A program made the position numbers and the translations under genes. DNA of 64,000 nucleotides from Dromiciops gliroides (Eukaryota > Chordata > Mammalia > Microbiotheria > Microbiotheriidae), in the NCBI RefSeq assembly GCF_019393635.1, contig NC_057861.1:59566532-59630531 (forward strand). The letters are read 5' to 3'. Positions 56,382-64,000 of this stretch are shown in pieces. The notes below the pieces were generated by a model that had not been told where the DNA came from, did not search any database, and saw only the letters and a program-made list of their open reading frames with translations. The first letter of the stretch is position 1. Each line of letters starts with the position of its first letter.

Positions 56382-56645
56382 TTTTGTTCTTTATTGTTTA
56401 GTCATTTTAAACTTGTGTCTGACTCTTCATGACCCCTTTGGGGGTTTTCTTGGCAAAGATACTTGAGTGGTTTGTCATTTTCTTCTCCAACCCATTTTAC
56501 ACTTGAGGAAACTGAGGCAAATAAGCTTAAATGGCTTGCCCTGGGTTACACAGCTAGTAAGCGTTTGAGGCCAAATTTGAATCTGGGTCTTCCTGACTCC
56601 AGGCCTGGCACTCTATTCATCTGCTGTGCCACCTTAGCTGCCCTC
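56382..56645 (-). mobile_element. THER-type CORE SINE shared with 14165-14430
   Basis: Antisense, complete, with flanks matching the left arm. Confidence 0.85.
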
Positions 56646-56809
56646 CAGGAGTTCTTTATAGCCATCAAATAATAGTTCATTTCCCTATTTCTTTCTCTGT
56701 CTATTCAAGGTGACTCAATAGAGGAGAAAGAGGCATTAGGTTGTAAATAGTGAGTTAAGAAGATAGTTTCCTTAAACAAAATTTGGATTTCAAGACCAAA
56801 GCTAATAGG

Positions 56810-57500
56810 TACATACATGTATATAAGGACATACATGAATACAATCATATACATACTTGTATAAAAAAACCAAACCAGTATCTAAATGTGAGCCCACACA
56901 ATATGCATACACGTACACATGTCTACACACATAAACACATACATGTCGATATTTTTATTTGTCCTTTGTTCTTGCAGAGGACCAGGACATCAGGAGGTGA
57001 TGTCATGAATTGCACTGAAATGTATTTAAGTGAGAGAATGCTGTGCAAGGTCATAAACCTAATTCTCTCCTCCAGAGCCAACAGATATATCAGGATGACT
57101 GGAGATGGCCCTGGAACATACATATAGATATGCATATGTATGTGTATGTGTGTATTCATATATGTATGCATGCATATTTGTTTGTGTATGTGTTTACATA
57201 TGTGTATGTGTGTGCATGTGTATGTATATGTATATGCATACTTATATGTATATGTAAATATGGCTTTTGGCTATAGATGAAGTCAATCAAAAGTCAACAT
57301 ATAGTTATTAAGTACTGACTATGTCTCAAGAACTGTGCTAAGCAGTGGAGTTACAAAGAAGGAAGAGACACTTCCTGCTCTCAAGCACCTAGCAGTCTAT
57401 TGGGGGAGCCAGTATGCAAACAACTAATTACAAATTATATATATATATACACACACAAATACATACATACATATATATGTGTGTGTATGTATGTATGTAT
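56810..57500. repeat. CA/TATG satellites with an interspersed repeat and L2 end
   Basis: TATG/CATA runs at 56815-56950, 57120-57260 and 57435-57500 surround a repeat at 56950-57115 ('GACATCAGGAGGTGATGTCA') and an L2 3' end (57280-57430, -). Confidence 0.6.
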
Positions 57501-57660
57501 CAGTGCTTCTTAAATTTTTTCCACTTTCAAGCCCTTTTCGCCCAAGAAATTTTTACATGATCCTGGGTATATAGGCATGTAAAATAGGTATACAAATCAA
57601 ACATTCACTGCCCAATATTTCAGTTGCATGACCCCATATGGGTCACAGTTACATAGTTCA
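57500..57660. mobile_element. hAT-like MITE remnant
   Basis: 'GTGCTTCTTAAATTTTTTCC' end and internal 'CCCAAGAAATTTTTACATGA', related to 59487-59780. Counterpart of 13140-13310. Confidence 0.5.
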
Positions 57661-57789
57661 CTATGCCTGGAACACACCCTGACTCTTAAAATCCCTCTCT
57701 TTCTTCAAAGCACTGGTCAGGTGCTTCCTTCCATTCCTTGTCTTTCTTGAACCTCTCAGCTGATGACACTTTCTCCCTTTGGAAATGAT

Positions 57790-58350
57790 TTTGTGTTGCT
57801 TTGTATGTAGTCATTCAGTCAATAAACATTTGTTAAGCACCTGCTATGTGAAAAGCACTGTGCTAAGTTTTGGGGATACAAAAAGAGGCAAAAGATAGTC
57901 CCTGTATATTGAGGAATTTACCATCTAATGGAGAAGACAACATGCAAGCAAGTATGTACAAACAAACTATATATTGGATAAACTTGAAATAATCAGCAAA
58001 GAGAAGGCATTGGGAAAAGAGTGATTACCTACCTTCTTATAGAAGGTAGGATTTTATCTGGTACTTAAAGGAAGCCAGAGAAGTTAGGGGGTGGAGAGGA
58101 GAGAGTGTATTCCATGTATGAGGGACAGCTAGTGAAAATCCCCAGGGTCAGGAGATGTTGTATCTTATTTGAGAAACAACAGGGGGGATGGTTTCTATTT
58201 ATTTTCTCTGTACATGTTCCATTCCTGACCCCATCCCAATCTCCCAGTAGAATGTCAACCTATTGAAGGTAGGGAGTATTTCCTTTTTGTGTTTTTGTCA
58301 GTAGCACCTGTACTGTGGCACAATAAATTCTGACTCATTTGAACTGTCTT
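57790..58350 (-). mobile_element. L2 fragment, antisense
   Basis: 'CAATAAACATTTGTTAAGCA', 'GGATACAAAAAGAGGCAAAA', 'CATGTATGAGGGACAGCTAG': the antisense L2 3' end. Partly matched at 11115-11500. Confidence 0.7.
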
Positions 58351-58651
58351 TGATCACACAGTCAATTATTACCTGAGGATTTGAGTAGAGATCTTCCCAA
58401 TTCCAAATCCAGTTCTCTATTCATGTTACTGTGCCATTGATAATCCTTTGAGACTTGGGTCTTTTCTAGCACCGAGGTGATAGATGAGTGATAAGAAGTT
58501 ATTTGGAAAATGGGGAAGGAAGTGGAGAAGCCAGATGGAGACTCAGAAAATGACAATCTTCTTCCTAACCATTTTAGGCCACTGGATTCTCCTCTAAAGC
58601 TCAAAATTTGGGGAAGGGAGACCATATTATGTACTAAAAAAGTCCATTGTG

Positions 58652-58806
58652 GGGGAGGGGAGCTAGGTGGTGCAGTGGTTGGAGCGCCGGCCCTGGAGTC
58701 AGGAGTACCTGAGTTCAAAACTGGCCTCAGACACTTGACACTTACTAGCTGTGTGACCCTGGGTAAGTCACTTAACCCTCACTGCCCCATCAAAAAAAAA
58801 AAAAAA
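58652..58806 (+). mobile_element. WSINE1-type SINE shared with 10676-10824
   Basis: Sense copy at the mirrored position with GTCCATTG-type flanks. Confidence 0.85.
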
Positions 58807-59215
58807 GGTCCATTGGAATGAAAGTCAGGGTTAAAGTTCCAGATCTGTTATGAATACACTGTGAGACCTTGATTGACTCCCATTATGGGCTTTAGCTTCC
58901 CTAAGGGTTATATGTAAAAGTTAAAAATTTGGCCTCTAAGGTCCCGTTCAGCTCTGATATTTTGTGTTATAATCTCCTTTTTAGTTCTGATTCCAACAGT
59001 AATATTCTAGGTCTTCTCTTTATTATTTTAAATCCTTTATAGCTCTTTGATTAAGTGTTCTATTTTCTGAGAGCCATTCTAGCCCTCTTATTCTACATTG
59101 TAAGGTTCCTCCTGACTCTTACATTCTGTGTTCTCTGCTTCTTTTAAACTCTGACGTTCTATGTCCTATGTTTTAAGGTCCCTCCCAACTCTAATATACC
59201 ATACTCTATATAGGA

Positions 59216-59217
<2 letters not shown>

Positions 59218-59276
<59 letters not shown>

Positions 59277-59322
59277 GTCCCTCTCTGTCTGTCTTTCCAA
59301 CACACACACACACACACACACA
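59218..59322. repeat. (CT)n and (CA)n microsatellites
   Basis: About 27 CT units followed by CTGT variants and about 12 CA units. The left-arm counterpart is the TG/GA run at 10004-10090. Confidence 0.95.
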
Positions 59323-59486
59323 TGTAATACATGGAATATATAATAAAGCTTTAAGATTTATTAAGCTTTAAAAGGTACTAAGACTTTTAGGATACCCTGT
59401 AGTTCAAGAACTTTCCAAGTCTCAAAGGTTCATCTTTCTTTGTGCTTTGATCTTTCCCATCTCTAACATTCTGTATTCTAGTCTAG

Positions 59487-59780
59487 CTTCTTAAACTATG
59501 AGTCTCAACCCCATATAGGGTCATGTAACTGAATATGGGGGTTGCTGCAGCCTTGGTTCTAAACTCAAAACATGTGCACTTTGCACTGTGCATGCTGTCA
59601 CAGGATCAAATTAAAATTTCTTGGGTGAAAAGTTGTGGTGAGAAATGTTTATGTGACCCCAGGTTTATAGGTATATAACAAACCTTTTACTGCTGCCAAA
59701 TTTTTCACACCCCTTCCCCCCACATTCAGTTATACCACCTCACATGAGGTCAAACCCCACAGTTTAAGAGGTTTTGTTCT
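59487..59780. mobile_element. hAT-like non-autonomous element shared with 9535-9842
   Basis: Inverted ends 'CTTCTTAAACTATGAGTC' and 'CCCCACAGTTTAAGAGG'. Confidence 0.6.
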
Positions 59781-59835
59781 ACAGTTCCTCTTAGCTTTGA
59801 CATGCTCTGTTCTATTCTGTGTTTCATTCTCTAAG

Positions 59836-60060
59836 AGGCAGCTAGGTGGCACAGGAAATAGAATTATGGTCTTAAAGTCAAGAAGTTCTACTAACTATGT
59901 GACTCAATATCACTAAGTTCAGGTTGCCTCAGTTTCCACAACTATAAAATGGGTATAATAGCACTTACTTCCCAGGGTTGTTGTGAGGATTAAATGAGAT
60001 TGAATTTGTAAGACACTTGTCACAGAGACTAATACTAGTAGGAGATTAATAAATTCTTCT
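59836..60060 (+). mobile_element. MIR/THER-family SINE shared with 9245-9475
   Basis: Sense orientation at the mirrored position ('GAGGCAGCTAGGTGGCACAG' to 'TTGTTGTGAGGATTAAATGA'). Confidence 0.75.
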
Positions 60061-60499
60061 TTCCTCCCTCTCTTCCTTCCTTCCTTCCATCTATTCTTCC
60101 TAACACTCTAGGTTTCTATGTTCTGGGATTTCTTCCAGCTCTAACATTCTAGGTTTTATTGTCTAAGGTCTCTCTCAGCTCCTCTGATATTCTGTGTTTG
60201 TTGTTTTAAGGTCCCTCTGAACTTTGACATTTTAGGTTCTATGTTCTAAGGTCTGTGTTCATGTTCCAAGGGCCCTTCCACCTCATTTTACGTAGCATAC
60301 ACTTTGATCTCCTGCAGTTCTTTTCAACTTAGACATTCTATGTGGCATGTTCCAAGGGCCCTTAAAGCTCTGACATTCCACATTCTGATGTCTCTTAGCA
60401 CTTACTTTCTATGATTTTATGAGACTCAGCTACAACATTATTTTGTATGAGATTTCCCACTTGAAATGAATAGAAAGAGCCATTCACAGATTCACTTAC

Positions 60500-60662
60500 T
60501 TGGACATTTCTTTGGTTTGGGTCTTCTTTTCCTGCCTTCCCTGGTTCCCTTCCCACAGTTGAGATTTTCATACAGGAAACTGGTCCAAGGTGTCAGTTCT
60601 TCCAGGAGAAACAAGCCTTGAGATTTTGGCTGAAGTGGCATCCATGAGAGTGGGAGTCAGTT
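60500..60662 (-). other. OR-C 5' non-coding exon 1 (predicted)
   Basis: Minus-strand twin of OR-B exon 1, about 20 bases shorter, ending at donor CCAA|GTAAGTG (GT at 60499-60498). Confidence 0.6.
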
Positions 60663-60850
60663 CTGTGTGTAGATAATTGTAGGTCCTTTTATAGGGATTC
60701 CCTGGACCCAGGGTCCTAATTCCCTTAGTGCGTTGTTAGAGAAAAACATCAAGTAATTGTCAGTTTTCCACTCTAGCCTCTTAGGGCTCAACTAGTTTTG
60801 GGACAAGTTTGGCCTAAGTTCAATTTATTTTCCCAATTCTTCTGCCAGGA
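60663..60850 (-). promoter_or_regulatory. OR-C promoter with TATA box
   Basis: On the minus strand: CAATTA (60759-60754), the palindrome GGACCCTGGGTCC (60716-60704) in the CCCTGGGTCCAGGGA box, and TATAAAAG (60693-60686). Nearly identical to the OR-B promoter except for the AATTAATT site, which here is a single CAATTA. Confidence 0.65.
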
Positions 60851-60895
60851 ATGATGAGAATTTCCTTGTTGCTGTGTTTTCCTTCAGAAAAAAGA

Positions 60896-61690
60896 ACCTT
60901 AGAACATGGAACTGGAAGGATCTTTAGAGTATAGGATGTCACAGCCGGGAGAGTCCTTGGAACATACAACATAGAATCCTCAGGTTGGAAGGTGACTTAC
61001 AACATCGTGTCAGAAGCTCTTTTAGATAAGTGGCATGGTTACAGTTTGGGAGGCTTCTTATTTGGTTCATTGATAGGGGACAGATCGTCGGTATTGGACA
61101 CTGTCTACCCCTCTCTTTCACAAGCAAATGGACTCATAAGGCTCAAAACACAAGTTTACAGTATTGTAGATTTAGAGCAGGAAGGGACTTTTGCAATCAT
61201 GTAGTCTCACCTCCTCATTTTCCATATTAGGAAACTGTCAAAGGTTGATGAATTAACTAATATATTGTAGAGGCAGGATCTGCAACTATATCTTTTGACT
61301 CCAAATCTAATGCTTCGAGAAACTCATATTTGAAAACAGAAAAAACAAAACCACCAGTGAGTATCCCATCTGCCCTCCCCCAAGCTTGTCCAATTCTTGT
61401 CATGGGATAGGGAGATGTTTGGGGGTTTCTTTTCCTGATTGCTGCTTCCCTTTCATTATCTATACCATTGGTTTTCTTGAAGTTTATACTTTTGGCAGAT
61501 CTCAGGAGGTGTGGGCAGTTAATAAGGATTTTTTTTCTCTTGCCTGTGGCCCATGATACTTCTAATTTATTAGATGTTGTCAGTAGTTCTCTTTTTTCTC
61601 TATCTTCAGAACCCCTGACAGCCTAGAGAATAGCTCAAAATGCAGATACTGCTCAGGAATCTCTGAATTCCTTCTTCTTTTTTTTTTCTT
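60896..61690. other. DNA outside the right arm, no gene seen
   Basis: The first 90 bases look like the 'GAACATAGAA' tandem units ('CTTTAGAGTATAGGATGTCA'). The rest is unassigned. Confidence 0.45.
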
Positions 61691-61894
61691 TCTCATAATT
61701 TCCCTTTGTATCTTTCCCCCCAGTTTATTATTTATTTATTTTAAACATTCTTTTTTGTTCCTTGAATTTTGAGTTCTGATAATTACAAATTTACCGAGAA
61801 CTGAATGATCCCCCACCTACTCTCATTCCCAGGCCCCTTCCCTCCCCCCTCCCCAAGACAGCAAGCAATCTGATATGGGTTATATATATACAAT

Positions 61895-62597
61895 TGATGA
61901 AGGAGGCAAAAAAAGGGGTTAGCAGAAAAACCTAAGACCCAAGCTCTAATATAGGTCTGAGCTCCAAGAGGGGCTACAACTTACAGGCCCCAGTTCTGAA
62001 AGGGATTCAGACCCCAGTTAATAGATAACTTAAGACCTGAGTCTTCATGAATACAAGTCAGGGCCTAGGTTCTCCTGTACCCACATTAATCAGCACCCAT
62101 AACAAGAACATACAGAGGCAGGTCATAGAGACCTTAACTATAACAATGACACGTAGACAGGTATAGAAATTCTAACTAATAAATGAAAATGTTTTTAAAC
62201 TAGACATGGGAATCAGAAAGTGACGTGTGCAGAAAAGGCCAAATGTGTTCCCAGGTTCACCTTATGATGCATAAACCCCCAAAATACACCTCTGCAGAAA
62301 AAGGTACCCACCTCAGGGGTTGGTTAAAGCCCCCAGGAACTCCAAATTAGGATAAACTCTCCCCTGTACCTCCCTAAGGTGGAGATTATTATAATGAGAC
62401 TGATAATCAATTTATCCATACTATAAATACAACTGTCTTTTCTTTCCCTGTTTGAGAGATACCTTTCCACTTTTCTGGTTCTTTCCCTGTATTCAATCAC
62501 AGTTTTGTAATAAAACTTGGGAAACTGAGTCACTGAGTCTTGTAATTCTTTTGGGATGACTCATGATCAATTTGACCCTAAATTCCACCCCACATCA
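61895..62597 (+). mobile_element. Solo LTR, family X, copy 2
   Basis: 703 bases, TG...CA ends, CAAT on both sides (61891-61894 and 62598-62601), TATAAATA near 62420 and AATAAA near 62509. L1 is continuous across it. Same family as 22767-23458 and the fragment at 27718-27856. No internal region. Fossil. Confidence 0.8.
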
Positions 62598-62912
62598 CAA
62601 TCAATTAAACATATTTCTGCATGTCACGTTGTGAAAGAAGAATCAGAACAAAAGCGGGAAAACCCCCAAAAGCAAAAAAAAAAGTAGAAACAGTATGATT
62701 CAATCTACATCCAGATTCCACAGTCCTTTTTTTCTGGATGTGGAGAGCATTTTCCATCATGAGTCCTTTGGAATTATCTTGGATCATTGTATTGCTGAGA
62801 AGAGTTAAGTGATAGCTTTGATTTCTTTTGAACATTGCCTGTTCATATTCTTTGGCCATTTATCAATTGGGGAATGAATCCTATTTTTATTAATTTGTTT
62901 TTGTTTTTGTTT

Positions 62913-63048
62913 TTGCAGGGCAATGGGGGTTAAGTGATTTGCCCAGAGTCACACAGCTAGTAAGTGTCAAGTGTCTGAGGCTGGATTTGAACTCAGGTAC
63001 TCCTGAATCCAGGGCCAGTACTTTATCCCCTGCGCCACCTAGCCGCCC
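62913..63048 (-). mobile_element. SINE (WSINE1-like) in L1
   Basis: Flanked by CCTATTTTTATTAATTTG on both sides. Confidence 0.9.
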
Positions 63049-63280
63049 CCTATTTTTATTAATTTGACTCAGTTCCCCATGTATTTAAGAAATGAAGTAT
63101 TTTTAGAAAAATTTGCTGTAAAATCCCTCCCCTCTCCCTAAGCTTCCTGCTTTCTTTCTAATTTTGTTTGCCTTTTGCTTTTTTGAACCTTTAAGAATCT
63201 AATGCTCTATTGTCTGATGCATATATATATATTTATTATTGATATTATTTCACTGTCCATGGTACTTTTTTGTTTGTTTT

Positions 63281-63416
63281 TAGTGAGGCAATTGGGGTTA
63301 AGTGACTTGCCCAGGGTCACACAGCTAATAAGTGTTAAGCGTCTGAGGTCGGATTTGAACTCAGGTACTCCTGAATCCAGAGCCAATGCTCTATCCACTG
63401 CGCCACCTAGCTGCCC
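63281..63416 (-). mobile_element. WSINE1-type SINE in L1
   Basis: Flanked by CTGTCCATGGTACTTTTT on both sides; an 18-base perfect duplication indicates a recent insertion. Confidence 0.92.
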
Positions 63417-64000
63417 CTGTCCATGGTACTTTTTAAAGCAAAATGTAACTTTCCTGATTATCTCTTTTTAAAATTATGTTTATTTTTATTTTCGCTTTTT
63501 TTGAGATCATGATTGCTACTCCTCCCTTCTTTTATCTCACTGAAACATAATAGATTCTGGTCTAATTCTTTATTTTAATTCTTTATATATCTCTTTAAAA
63601 TTTCTTGAGAAATTTGAGAAATTCTTGAGAATTTCTTGTTGGATTCTGGTTTCTAATCTATTCTGATATCCACTTCTATTTTGGGGGGTGTTTATCTCAT
63701 TCACATTCATGATTACTAACTTTCCCTCCATTCTATTTTCTTCTGTTTATCCTTCTTTGTGTCTTTACCCTGTCCCTCCTCAAAAATCAGTTTTGCTTCT
63801 AACCACTGCTTATCTTAATTTGCCTTCCCTCTTATCACCACTCCTTTCTTATCCCCTTTCCCTCCCTGTTGGGTAAGGTGGATTTCTATGAACAATTGAG
63901 TGTGTACACATATTTTTCCCTCTTTGAACCAATTCAGATGAGGTAAAAATCACCTCAGGCACAAAGGTATCTGCTGCCTCCCTATTTTCCCTTCTACCTG

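Larger units (their letters stand above)
54805..60499 (-). other. OR-C intron 1 (predicted, 5695 bases)
   Basis: Bounded by donor GTAAGTG (60499-60493, -) and the acceptor at 54805. It contains the inverted counterparts of the OR-B intron: THER SINE, CA/TA satellites, L2, SINE, hAT-like MITE and the degenerate tandem array. It is 3.2 kb shorter than the OR-B intron. Confidence 0.6.
61690..64000 (-). mobile_element. L1 3' region, antisense, with LTR and two SINEs
   Basis: L1 3' UTR at 61690-61894 and 62602-62880, then ORF2-end sequence to about 63120 and further L1-like antisense from 63420 to the window edge ('CCTGTCCCTCCTCAAAAATC'). Interrupted by an LTR (61895-62597) and SINEs (62913-63048, 63281-63416). 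Confidence 0.65.

Overview
The window is mammalian accessory DNA from a marsupial, probably an Australian one. It is packed with a tRNA/CORE-type SINE that ends directly in poly(A) after the 'CAAGTCACTTAACCCCAATT' segment (WSINE1-like). The related SINE I recall from American opossums has a different 3' end. MIR/THER SINEs, L2, marsupial L1 3' ends, hAT-like MITEs and solo retroviral LTRs fill most of the rest. The species cannot be named from this sequence alone.

The host genes are a class II olfactory receptor (OR) cluster, closest in motif content to family 1 (OR1/OR7-like). Three single-exon coding regions look intact: OR-B (17697-18638, +), OR-D (36047-36988, +) and OR-C (53859-54800, -). 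OR-A (5217-5964, -) is frameshifted and truncated. Two decayed N-terminal fragments, OR-E1 (26763-27112, +) and OR-E2 (44999-45303, -), complete the set. Each intact gene can be paired with a promoter plus non-coding exon 1 lying 5.7-8.9 kb upstream, and each has an AG splice acceptor just before its ATG. A fourth promoter/exon at positions 1-300 points off the left edge, presumably towards another OR gene.

The main architectural result is a large, decayed inverted repeat. The left arm (about 8385-27080) reads promoter - OR-B - BRDT pseudogene - OR-E1. The right arm (about 45000-60895) carries the same modules in reverse order on the other strand: OR-E2 - BRDT pseudogene - OR-C - promoter. 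A spacer of about 18 kb holds OR-D with its own promoter. A second, smaller inverted duplication links 1-1480 to about 28135-29650, and OR-A is a third inverted copy of the OR-B/OR-C unit. SINEs, LTRs and an RPL17 retropseudogene present in only one copy, with the empty site visible in the partner, separate events before and after the duplications.

Layout: 1-1480 promoter block of an off-window OR; 1940-3690 a LINE inverted by twin priming; 3705-5170 an AHCTF1 (ELYS) retropseudogene; 5217-6400 OR-A; 6420-8385 L1/L2 debris; 8385-27080 left arm; 27100-44990 spacer with OR-D, L2, stacked L1 fragments and a nested L1/SINE/LTR; 45000-60895 right arm; 60900-64000 L1 (-) with an LTR and two SINEs. 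Fossil LTRs (five solo, one 3' fragment) have no visible internal regions.
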